Assembly (NCBI GenBank): GCA_022578965.1 | Contig: MU400562.1 | Location: 186,001-250,000 of the forward strand | Origin: Xylaria sp. FL1777 | Lineage: Eukaryota; Ascomycota; Sordariomycetes; Xylariales; Xylariaceae | Length of the DNA stretch: 64,000 bases | Direction of reading: 5' to 3' | Shown here: positions 22,198 through 32,380 of the stretch, piece after piece | How the letters are laid out: every line of letters begins with the position of its first letter | How positions within the stretch are numbered: position 1 is the stretch's first letter | Translations under genes and position numbers: made by a program | Notes under the pieces: model-generated | Databases searched by the model: none | The model's input: only the letters and a program-made list of their open reading frames with translations | Told to the model about the DNA's origin: nothing

Positions 22198-24320
22198 TCA
22201 AGCCCGCGGCTTCAAGATTACTTTTGTGCTGGCGTAGGGGTATATGAAAGTCCTCCAAGAGAAGTAGCGAGAGGCAGTAGGGTCCACCAGTTCCATGTCC
22301 CATTTAGTAATGAATAAGCCCAGCATAACTTTGATGGCCGCCGAGGCATACCACCTCCCGATGCTAGGAGATACAAGTCAGCGTTCAATCTTTTCATCTT
22401 GGGTCTTATGTGTTTGTTCATGGCCTATAGGTTGGGCTTTGGAGAATGACCTACCATGCGGACCGGCCAGTGCCCCAAAGCTGCCAATCGGACAACTCGA
22501 CGAACTGAGAAGCCTTTCCAGGTTCTGGTATCTCAAATGTGTCCGGCAACGACGAGTCCCACGAAAAGGCGCGCTCCAGTACTTCTGACTCTACAAAGCG
22601 GAATCCATGGAACTCGTTCACTCTAGAATAGTTCGCAGGGTCTAAATTCATATCCCTAACAGCGGAACAAATCCACTGCCCAGCCTCTACATTAGTGCCA
22701 TCAGAAAGTTGGAACGACTTCAGTGCCTTCCGTCGTGTGCTAACTGTGATAAAAATTAATAAACGAACGATACTACCAAGAATAGGGCGTGATGAACGTA
22801 CTTGACTCTACAGGAGTCAACCTAGCCGACTCTTTCATGAAGCTATCCATTAGGGGGAAAAGCTTTCCCCCAGACTTGTCGAAACCTTCCCATGTTGTCC
22901 TGTCAATCTCTTCTCGTAAGGGTTGAATATACTCTGGGTGTAAGCAGAGATCAAACAAGGCAAAACAAGCGGTCTGCGTAGGCACAAGTTGAGTTAATTC
23001 CTTTAGACGATGATTTAGAAGGGGGGAAGTAGAAAATTGCCATATGCTCACCGTTGACGTAATATGAACCGATCCAAACCAGACAGCAATGAGTTCGTGA
23101 ATCACTCGTTGTACAGTCCACGGCCGTGTCTTCGGAGAGGTCTCCATTATCCATTCAATGCAGTCTTTCTACTCTACATGTAAGCACAATATAGCTAGCC
23201 TCGGTACATTTAGAAAAGAGGGGCCTTACATGCTCAGGAACATCGTGGCCAAGCCTGCGGCTCTCTCGCTCTTCAAACCGTCTAGTAACGACTGGTTCCA
23301 GCGCATCATAAACACGCTTTCCGGAGTTGAGTTTCCTTGCAAGGAACTTCCCAATATGTCTAGTATCGTAGATTGGTAAGCGTGGAACCTTCGCCACGTG
23401 GTCTTGGGGGCCTACCCAGAAAATCGACTAGGTAGTAGTCGTACAACTTCAGCAATGACGAGAGTCTCCTCGATGAAAACCATCCCGGTCTTCATAAAAT
23501 CCTCATTGTCGGCTAAAAGATATGTTTAGCCTCTAACGTATAGGCCCTGGCATGTAAACCTGTAGCTTACATAATTCTTTACCAAAAAACGCGAACGCAT
23601 TGGATTGTGCGATTGCACGGATTACCATGGGATATACCGGGGATAATTTGGTGCCTATCAATATTGTCAATACTAGCAACGGCTATACTCGAATATTCCT
23701 ATGTGTTGAAACTTACCGTTCACAACTGGGTGTAAATCGTACATCTCGTCAAACATTCCAGACATTGACCACCTGAGTTCAGGCAGAATGTTAGGGAGGT
23801 GGCCAGTAAGGAGAGTTCGGAGTGTTTTAAGCAATGGTGCTCCGTCAGCCCCTTTCTTATCATGCCAGTTGAAGTTAACCATGGTATGGGTTGGCTGAAG
23901 AACCTCCTTTGCTGCTCCCTGAAGAGATAGCACAGACTCTGGTGCAGCATCTATCTCCTTGATATGGTCCCAAGAGGAGACGACAACATAACGATTATCA
24001 GGGGCATCAACGAAGAACGGAGCACCATTAGACTTATATATATCAGTAGCTCGAAAGTCTCGAGAAGATAGAGGGTATACACATACCTTCCCATAGGCAT
24101 TTTGAATTATTGTAGGGCCATTGATAAGAAACGACCAGGCTGTAATGGAGCCTCTAAGGCTTGACAGAAGGTCGAAAGGCCAAAACAACTTGGGAGCGCT
24201 GTTGGTTATAGATAGACAAGCTAAGATGTAAAGTAGCGCAATGACAGCGCAAACGATGATCATACTTTCCATCGGATACTCTCCGAGAGGCTTCACTGCG
24301 TACAAGACCTGCAACACCAT
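22198..24320 (-). CDS. Cytochrome P450 monooxygenase (probable one-base frameshift)
   Basis: Seven exons on the minus strand: 23717-24320, 23571-23654, 23230-23512, 23052-23168, 22802-22973, 22455-22743 and 22198-22363 (about 571 aa if the frame were whole). An N-terminal anchor (MIIVCAVIALLYILACLSI) is followed by the catalytic domain. The helix-I region is AVWFGSVHITSTT, the helix-K ExxR is ESAR in FMKESARLTPVES, and FHGFRFVES gives the PERF-like segment. The heme loop is LWGTGRSA-C-IGRWYAS. Its cysteine codon is split TG|C by the last intron (donor GTAGGT, acceptor CCTAG), so only the spliced mRNA has the ligand. In exon 3 the frame breaks at about 23418-23428: RLLPSRF runs into a TAG, while the next segment VGPQDHVAKVPRLPIYDTRH needs one extra base. 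No intron explains this, so it is a recent frameshift or a sequence error. The gene is divergent from the MFS gene. Confidence 0.8.
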
Positions 24321-25001
24321 ACTGAACAAAATTTAGATATAGCTGGGTTGAAAATGGGTGTCTGTGTGTGTAGGAGGATGCCTAACATACGAAACTAGAT
24401 TGATAAATAGCTTTCATCTTTATAGCTACCTAGGTAGGTTCTTACGATAGGAGCAAATAGTCAGGCTAAATAATCCTTCTAACATGTTGTATGATAAGAA
24501 TATGTCTGTCTGAGGTTCAACCTGTGGTATAATACATAGGTACTTCAGGTAGACATACATATCTTGGTAGAACATTTACATTGGTACACGTCCAGGTACC
24601 AGTAGGTACACCACCGATGCACCACTTGTGAGCTTTGTACTAGTACATGTACGCAGGCTCTCTTACCCCTGCACAGACCCTATAAGTACACTGCATTAGT
24701 GGTTACTTGGTGACACTTGGTTCCCCAACACGCCAGTACTCAGTAGGTACCTATACTAAAATCCTTAATTTCATTTGCCATCGGGACATGTCACACACAG
24801 ATGTAGCTGAAATCAAATCTAGATACTGTCTTTGTTGTGTATACTAGTTAGGTAAGTAAGTAGGTAGGTAAGGTAAGTATCTAAACGCCTCATGGCTTGT
24901 TCCATTTCCATGACCCTAACTTGGTGTCTTTCTGCAATTCTACATCACTTTTGATGTTCTTTGCCTCCTAACACCCTTCTTCTCCCTCAACAGCCGCCAA
25001 G
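24321..25001. promoter_or_regulatory. Shared divergent promoter region, P450 / MFS
   Basis: This 681 bp region separates head-to-head start codons and suggests co-regulation. It is dense in GTAC/TAGG-type motifs (for example 24425-24445, 24537-24607 and 24848-24880). No clear paired CGG triplets for the Zn2Cys6 factor were picked out by eye. Confidence 0.4.
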
Positions 25002-26813
25002 ATGGCTGACCTCGATCTCAGTCATCCTCATGAGCCAGCGGAAAAAGAACAAGCAACAGACAATACAAGCAATGACAACGCTCTCCCTAACACGCCTAAA
25101 GAATTCAAGCATACATGGCGTATCTGGTGTATATTTATTGCTCTGGCTCTGCTGGCGTTTCTATCATCCATCGACTCCACCATAATAACCACGTCGCTAC
25201 CAACCATCACCCGTGAGATCCATGGCAGCAATCAATATGTCTGGCTCGCTAACTCATATTTGTTTGCCTCGACCGTTCCGCAGCCCTTGTATGGCCAGGT
25301 TGCTAATATCTTCGGTCGCCGCAACCCTCTCTTCGTCGCCATAGCTCTGTTCTTCATCGGTAGCGGTATCGCCGGCGGTGCACACAACGTTGCCACCCTA
25401 ATAGCCGCTCGTACGATCCAGGGCCTCGGTACCGGTGGTTTATATGTCCTACCGGAGATTATCTTGTGCGATATCATCCCGCCACGCTATCGTGGCCCTT
25501 TCCTCAGTGCCATACTTTCAAGCGCGGCTTTGGGTACTACCATAGGTCCCATTATTGGTGGCGCGTTCGCGCGAGTCAACTGGCGCTGGATATTCTTGCT
25601 TAACTTGCCAGTGCTGGGAGTATTGTCCTTCGTTCTCGTTTTCCTTCTCAGGGTCAAATATCAGCGCAGTGCTACATGGCGCGCGGCTCTCGCTCGTGTT
25701 GATTTCATTGGCCAAGCTATCTTTATCCCGTCTATGGTGTCTATTTTCTTTGGCCTGATCGTGGGCGGCACCGCAGGGTTCCCATGGAATTCATGGAGGG
25801 TTATTTTGCCAATTGTCCTTGGAGGACTGGGCTGGATCGCTTTCCATTTTTATCAAGCATCCCCTTTCTGTAAGGAGCCTAGCACTCCACCACGGCTGTT
25901 CAAACATCGAACATCATCGGCTGGCTTCTTGATGATATTTCTCGCCGGAATCGTCCTTCAAGCAATAAGCTATTTCCTCCCAATATACTTCCAAGCCGTC
26001 AAAGGAGCATCACCCTTACTTTCAGGTGTTTATTATTTACCCTTTTCTATTGCCCTTGTTCCTTTAGCAGGCTTCGCGGGGGCCGTTTTATCTAAGACGG
26101 GCCGTTATAGACCTATCCACTTTGCAGGGTTCGCCCTGAGTGCAATCGGATTAGGGTTGCTATCGACACTTGATGAGAACTCTAGTACTGGAAAATGGAT
26201 TGGGTTTCAGATCATTGCTGCAGGTGGCTCGGGGTTTATCTTCACCGTCACGCTACCATCTACTTTGGCAGCCCTCGATGAGGCTGATGTTGCTGTTGCT
26301 GCTGGCACGTATTCCTTTATTCGTTCGTTCGGTCTCGTCTGGGGTGTTACCATCTCCTCCATCGCATTTAACGGACAAATAAATGCTCACCTAAACACCA
26401 TCTCTGATCAGTCCATTCGTCAATTACTGGCTGATGGCGCTGCTTATACATACGCAGCCGGAGACGGTAATGGTAGCTCTGGAGCCATAGCCGCACTACC
26501 TGAGCCAACCAGGAGCCAAGTCATTCAGGTTTACGTTGGCGCCTTGCGCAGCGTGTGGCTCGTCTTTGTAGGAATATCAGGGGCTGGTGTCCTGACAGCC
26601 TTCATTGAGAAGCACGTTGAGTTAAGGAAGAATAACGACTCTCAATTTGGACTCGCGGATAAGGAGAGCGACAGCATAGAATCAAAAGTGGAAAGGGGGG
26701 TGTCAACTGGTGGCATTGATACTAAGATGGAAGATACAAAGAAACTGACGGACAGCAGCAACCCTACGCCGAGTGATAGTAAGACAACCGGGCCGGGAGC
26801 CGAACTTGCCTAA
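25002..26813 (+). CDS. MFS exporter, DHA2-like 14-TMS drug/toxin efflux family
   Basis: A single exon of 603 aa starts at the ATG at 25002. A hydrophilic N-terminus of about 45 residues precedes TM1 (WCIFIALALLAFLSSIDSTI). The loop between TM2 and TM3 carries motif A (GQVANIFGRRNPL), and motif C in TM5 reads LGTTIGPIIGGAFARVNWRW. Further hydrophobic segments run to about residue 545 and a charged tail follows. The SSIDSTIITTSLPTI motif in TM1 is typical of the DHA2 drug:H+ antiporter group. The length fits 14 transmembrane spans. It is divergent from the P450 and is the natural efflux candidate for a product of this island, or for self-protection; substrate specificity cannot be read from sequence. 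No defect is seen. Confidence 0.9.
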   Translation: MADLDLSHPHEPAEKEQATDNTSNDNALPNTPKEFKHTWRIWCIFIALALLAFLSSIDSTIITTSLPTITREIHGSNQYVWLANSYLFASTVPQPLYGQVANIFGRRNPLFVAIALFFIGSGIAGGAHNVATLIAARTIQGLGTGGLYVLPEIILCDIIPPRYRGPFLSAILSSAALGTTIGPIIGGAFARVNWRWIFLLNLPVLGVLSFVLVFLLRVKYQRSATWRAALARVDFIGQAIFIPSMVSIFFGLIVGGTAGFPWNSWRVILPIVLGGLGWIAFHFYQASPFCKEPSTPPRLFKHRTSSAGFLMIFLAGIVLQAISYFLPIYFQAVKGASPLLSGVYYLPFSIALVPLAGFAGAVLSKTGRYRPIHFAGFALSAIGLGLLSTLDENSSTGKWIGFQIIAAGGSGFIFTVTLPSTLAALDEADVAVAAGTYSFIRSFGLVWGVTISSIAFNGQINAHLNTISDQSIRQLLADGAAYTYAAGDGNGSSGAIAALPEPTRSQVIQVYVGALRSVWLVFVGISGAGVLTAFIEKHVELRKNNDSQFGLADKESDSIESKVERGVSTGGIDTKMEDTKKLTDSSNPTPSDSKTTGPGAELA

Positions 26814-29800
26814 TGACTGAGGGCATGATGCGATGAAACGTACTAATAGAAGAATCTGCCTGAAAAGTTTTTTTTTTGACTTGGTGGACGCTCAGCATCA
26901 TCATCCGTCCTAAGCCAAAAAGGCTCTATGGAATGGTATATACATTTAGGTTTCTTTTAGCTTTTGTTCTTCTATGTCAGGGATCGCTTCAAGATTGCAG
27001 GGTAAGACCTTTATTGTTATGATACAAAGATAAAGAATTTGATTTAGGAACGGGATTTGAAGTGAACGGAAATTTTCGATATTCTGCGGTACAATAATAG
27101 CTGTTGAGCCGTTCCGCTCTGCGCTGGAATAAAAGAGGATAGGGAGAAGAACCACCTAGCTAAGAGTGGTTTCTTCGAAACTCAATGTCATACATTGGGA
27201 GGGGTTCGGTATAAGGAGAATAAGAAGATTAAGTTGCTAGATCTTTAGTGAGAATAGCCTTCGTATTATGCGCTTAGAGTATGCTTGAAAGAGGTTGGCT
27301 TTTGCTGGGTCGTAATGTATGGAGTCATCCTGGACAGGGGGTGCGTGAACCTAAGGATTCGACTCTGTATCTTCCTCGTGTACTCTTCGTTGCTGGATTA
27401 CCCGGCCAGGAGGAGCCAATAGTCCAAGAAAGCGAGACATGCTAACGCGAAGGTAATAGTATCCCCTGGAATTTCGAGTATCTCGGTGATCTCGAAGGCG
27501 AGCTTAAGCGGCAGCTTTTGCATAAGTGCATTATCTCTCCTCCAAAGATCTAGTGCCTGGTAGCTATGGTATGTGTGATATGTTCAAGGAGGAGCGATTT
27601 CGGTTGATATAAACTGTGACTTCAACGTACTGAGCAGTTGTAGGGTTATATATTTACATAGCTAGGAAGACCGGCAGAAGAGTTGAAGAGAGAACTCTCT
27701 GCGCAATACGTAAAAATAAAAGCTAGACTCGAATGAGGCGTACAGCTCCTTTCACGCTCTTTTGGAACTATTCACACACGTTGTCGATAGGATCTAAGTA
27801 AGAAAGAACTCTTTAAGTTCTTTTGCAAAAATAAAATAAACCTACTGATATAAAACTAAAGCAATTTTTACGCTTCGAGACTCGAGATTAGGCAACGTGT
27901 GGGAAGAGGGAGAATAAAAGAGAATAGAAAATTAAAGTACTACTGGAAAGGAAGAAATAGCATTATACGAGAATAATGTTTGGAATATAATATCTAGCTA
28001 GACATGTCTAAAATAAGGGGGGGCAGTATGTTGTGGATCTCGGTCCATATCAAAGAGATAGAGAAACCCAAAGAGAAACGTTGACGAGGTGTCTGGTTTT
28101 GAAAGTGAAGATGAGCCATATGTAGGTTCGCTGGTATACTAAGTAAAAGTATATTGGTAAGGACTCGATATTATCGATTCCTGAGCCTTATCTATGACCA
28201 TAGCAAGGACCTGAACAAGGGTGGGCTAGATATACTCAGATTGCTATCATCTTCTATGACACAGGTGTCCGTCCGTGGCCACTCGGAAGCCTTCCGGCCA
28301 CCAGGCTCGCAAGCGATCCGGGCTTCTAACATATGAAATTCTGTCAATTTTCTGCAACTAAAAAGGCCGTCACTTTATCTCAGGCAAACGAGGGCAAAAT
28401 AGCCTCATTAAGACGGTCAAAATTGGACACCAGGCCTACAATCCATAGTATTCATCGCGTGTAACTTCGGATTCGGTGCGTACGACTATCGTGTAGGCCT
28501 CCTAGGTCAGCTTCCCAGGTCGCGTGAACCTTCCGTACCACATTTTCCTTGTCAGTATGGGAGGACTCGGGTCTTTATGAAACTTAGGTAGGTCAGCCTT
28601 GTACCATATCCATGCTAGGAGTGCCTTCTACCCACTCTTAGCCCTGACAGTTCTGCCTAGTTTGAACTCGGGAACTTTCTGCCATTCCCGTCCACCGCCA
28701 TCCCTAGTGGCTAGGACAAATATCTGCTGCTGTTGTTGCTGACTAGCCTCTCACAGATGCACAGTTGTATTACGATGCTATCCCGAAACCACCCTACCAA
28801 AATCAAGTCCCAACTTCTTTGAACAGACATGTTGCTGGACTGTGACCACTGTTACAGGAGGGGGTTATGTTGTATTGAATTTAGAAGAAGAAGAAGAAGG
28901 GTAGGTGTCAGTATGCAGTCTTCACACAGCCTTCATACCTGGCTCCTCACCTCCTGTTCTTTTCCTTTCGAAAGACTTATTAGAAATCATTTGCGTAGGC
29001 GAAGAACCTGTCTTGACCTGGAAACCTACACAAATTGTGCCTTTTCGTTGTAATCAGGTAGAGATAGATAACATGTGAAGGTTCGTGTGGTTCTTTGGGG
29101 TATGCAGGCGATACCTATACTCTAGTAGTACACGTATACGCAAGGGACCAATGAAAAAGAGGCAGCCCAAACCTGAAATCTGATTGGACTATTCTGTAAT
29201 CGAATCTGGAGCGCACAAATTTGCTGCCCAAACAACCTCCAAAAGTAACCCCACTAGTGCATACATACCATGTTCCAAGCTATGTGTAGGGAGGTAAGTA
29301 CTTGTACAGAGATTGGACGGCCGATAGATACAGCGTATGCCGTAGTGCACGCAGTAGGTACTTAAGTATGCCGTATGCCATACCTACCAGGTAGGTACCT
29401 ACTTACCTACAGCGCCAGCATACCCCCACCATCCCCCTCCCTTGGACCCATCTCCCATCTCCCATTGTTGATCTTGCGAGGGGCAGGCCGAACAATTCCA
29501 GGTTCCGCCCTCTTCACCCCCCCCCGCGTTTGCATACCTCTACCTCCCTGCTACCTACTTACATACACTACCTACCTTACCTACCTACAAATCCGTCCGC
29601 CCGCCCGCCGCCAGAGTGAACCACCGAACTGCATTGCATATTCACACAGCCAGCGTTCCTCGCTCGACCAAGCATACTGCTAGCTGTACTGCTATTCGCG
29701 CGCACGAAACCGGTATGTCTGCCTAACTCTTCCTTTGCTGCCATCTCTGCTCTCCTGTACATCTGGTTGTGCTGCCTGACCATACGGATTCTTCTCGCTT

Positions 29801-29996
29801 TAGAGCGGGGCATTCTACTCGTCGCCAACTTTTTTTTTCCGCCCTTCGCTCCCTTTCCGGATGCTAGACCTGGCGCGGCCAGGAGCCATTTCTTCGAAAA
29901 TAGCATGCTAAATCTGTTCTTGTTTGCCTAGACTCACACGCCCTGCACCCATCTTGAACCCACGCCCTTACGTTCGTAGGATCGACCGTTGCCAAC
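26814..29996. other. AT-rich gene-poor block at the right border of the accessory island
   Basis: This 3.2 kb block lies between the MFS gene and RanBP1. The part from about 27.0 to 28.2 kb is AT-rich with fragmentary frames, including an F-box-like fragment at 27398-27523. From about 28.5 kb the composition returns to normal. At 29376-29410 and 29552-29590 there are CCTA/TAGG runs, and the last 400 bases are the pyrimidine-rich promoter/5' UTR of RanBP1. No intact gene is recognised. Confidence 0.55.
27398..27523 (-). pseudogene. F-box-like fragment, uncertain
   Basis: A 41-residue minus-strand frame reads MQKLPLKLAFEITEILEIPG, then a helical ALACLAF segment before a stop. This resembles the LPxELxxEIxxYL...LxLxCxxF pattern of an F-box. 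The open frame reaches upstream to about 27583 but no flanking exons or C-terminal domain are found, so it is either a remnant or coincidence. Confidence 0.25.
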
Positions 29997-30944
29997 ATGA
30001 GCGCTACAGAGAACACCGAGCCCAAGGTTGATGAGACCAAGGCCCCCGAGGCTGAGCCTAAGCCTCTCGCCTCGTCTTCTGTCTTCTCCATGTTCGGCGG
30101 TGGCGCAAAGAAAGAGAAGAAGGAAGGGGACGAGGACCGCGGTGATGTCTCTGGCAGCGCCAAGGCCCAACGCGAGGCCGCTGCTGCTGCGAAGGGGGAG
30201 GAGGACGTAAGCTGCTCTACTAGGAACCAAATTTCCCCCAACCATGATATGACCCGTCTAATGTGGTTGCTATCAGGACCAAGCTCCCGAGTCCGAAGAT
30301 GTCAACTTCGAGCCTGTCCACAGACTCACCGAGCAAGTCGAGACAGTTACACACGAGGAATCCGAAGAACAGGTCTTCAACATGCGATGCAAGATGTTCA
30401 GATTCGTCCAGGAGTCTCGTGAGTGGAAGGAGCGTGGTACTGGCCCCCTCCGTCTTCTCAAGCACAAGGAGAATGGCAAGACCCGCCTAGTTATGCGACG
30501 CGACAAGACTCTCAAGGTTTGCGCCAACCACTATAGTACGTCTGCCCATAACCTCATGTTGGTAACCGAGAGTGGGCTACTAATTTTGACTATCTAGTCA
30601 CCCCTGATATGAAGATTGCGCCCATGTCTACGAGTGACCGTGCCTGGCTTTGGAATGTTGCCGCCGATGTTAGCGAAGGCGAACCCGAGGCCATCACTGT
30701 ATCTGTCCGCCTTGCCAATGCTGAAAGTGAGTGACGAGGTGTGCACATGCCAGCATATTCTTGCGACTAACTTGACGATTTAGACGCCCAACTGTTCAAG
30801 GAAGCATGGCTGAAGGCTCAGAAGGAGAACGAAACTCTGTTCGGCAAGGAAGAAAAGGAGGAGGAAGAGGGTGAGGCGGCCAAGGCTGAGGAAGAGCCCA
30901 AGGCCGGCGAGGAAAAGAAGGAGGAGTCCGCAACCAGTTCCTAG
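29997..30944 (+). CDS. Ran-binding protein 1 (RanBP1/Yrb1)
   Basis: Four exons: 29997-30206, 30277-30535, 30598-30726 and 30784-30944. Donors are GTAAGC, GTACGT and GTGAGT; acceptors are ATCAG, TCTAG and TTTAG, all in phase (252 aa). A charged N-terminus of about 70 residues is followed by a Ran-binding domain: [60 protein letters not shown], then [20 protein letters not shown] and FKEAWLKAQ. The EWKERGTG and [13 protein letters not shown] motifs are signatures of the domain. The tail is acidic/Lys-rich. RanBP1 binds Ran-GTP in the cytoplasm and, with RanGAP, promotes GTP hydrolysis and release of export and import complexes. The start context GCCAACATGAG and the preceding pyrimidine-rich leader are normal for a highly expressed fungal gene. 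Confidence 0.93.
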
Positions 30945-32380
30945 AACGACTAGCACTTCGTTTGAAGAATGCGTACTGGCGCGGCCAACCCCAGCAGATC
31001 CAAATCCTGCTGTTGCAGTCTCCGTCGGCTCTGCTCTCTAGATCGTTTGATCCGCGTGGCTGCTGAGCTTCGTCGGGTCGGGAGATATCTTATTGAGGGT
31101 GAGGCTGGGCGAGAGTATGCTGGAAGCATCACACGGTGGATTATGGTACGATAATGGACAACCACTAGATAGCCCACCCCCAAGGGTCGAGGGAACACCC
31201 CCAGAGTCACGGTATCTTGTTCCCTACATCACACATCACAATCAATACACCTCGACCTTACCCCTTCACAGAACAACTTTGGAACAACGCGAATAAAATG
31301 TGTGATGCTACTGACATACAAACTTGGAATGTATCGGCATGCGACTTGTTATGAGAAGCAGTCTTTGGATCACTGCGGTCTGTGTTCGCGATCCGAAACG
31401 TAGCGGGTATGTGTCTTACATGCTGTTCATTCGCATCACATTATGACATACTAGAATGAATACTTGCAATTCCCACTGGCTGTTAGCTAATATTAAGTGA
31501 TTTATGAGGACACTCTTAGAAATCTCTTAAAGTACCTGGCATAACAAATACCGTACTTATTCTGATAGGTTTAATCAAAACTTTGATCAGTTAACTGACT
31601 TGACTTACATGGGAATTTTTTAAAATCAAGACCAGCAAGATCATGAAGGAATGGCCCTATTGCCATAGGTTTTATGCTGGTCTGTACCATAACTAGAGTA
31701 GGGCGAAGCAACAACCAAAGAAGCGACTCACACAAGTTACAATTTAATTTCAAAAATTTTATTCGCTTAAAAAGGTACTGTTGTTTCATAGAAACTACTT
31801 TAAATAATTGTAAATTATTTTTTATTTTATTTTTTTTATTTAACTTGGTATTGTAGAGCAAGAATTGGTTTAAATGTTCTGTAAGTGCACTAATTAAAGT
31901 GGCATTAGATTCACGTGACACCGCGTGTTTGCTTCCGCATCCGACATCCGGCGGCGCGTTGCCAGCGTCATCCTTGAAACTGCAATCACCTTGCAACTCT
32001 ACTGCACTCCTTGCGTCATAACAATCGCGACATCGTTACTCACGCAGCATAGTCAGTATCTGGACGTTCGTTGGTAGCAGGTACCGCGAATCATCCGTCG
32101 TCGTATCTCTCTGCCTCTCTGATTTGCCATCGTCTGGATCGCCGTACCACCACGGCTGGGCCTTGAGGGAGGCTTGGCTTTTGTGGCTTATCTGCCTGCG
32201 GCTGCGATCTGGGCAGGCATCCATCAAAGCTTCGATTGTGCGCTTTGTCTGTCGCCTTGCCTGTCGCTTTATCGCCCTTTGGTGAACACTGGCAAAGTGC
32301 AGTCGCTCTTGGCATCTTGTCACTTTGTGACTTGAGCCCAACTCATACTTGCATCCTACATATTCCCATATCTTAGGAAC
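30945..32380. other. Intergenic region between RanBP1 and the DUF4211 gene
   Basis: This 1.4 kb region holds the RanBP1 3' UTR and the promoter of the next gene. The stretch 31560-31860 is strongly AT-rich. Open frames at 31571-31996 and 32036-32503 (both minus) show no domain and are taken as chance. Confidence 0.6.

Noticed and set aside
31571..31996. 141-aa minus-strand frame between RanBP1 and the DUF4211 gene
   Set aside because: AT-rich, low-complexity translation (Lys/Asn runs), no domain or splice partner.
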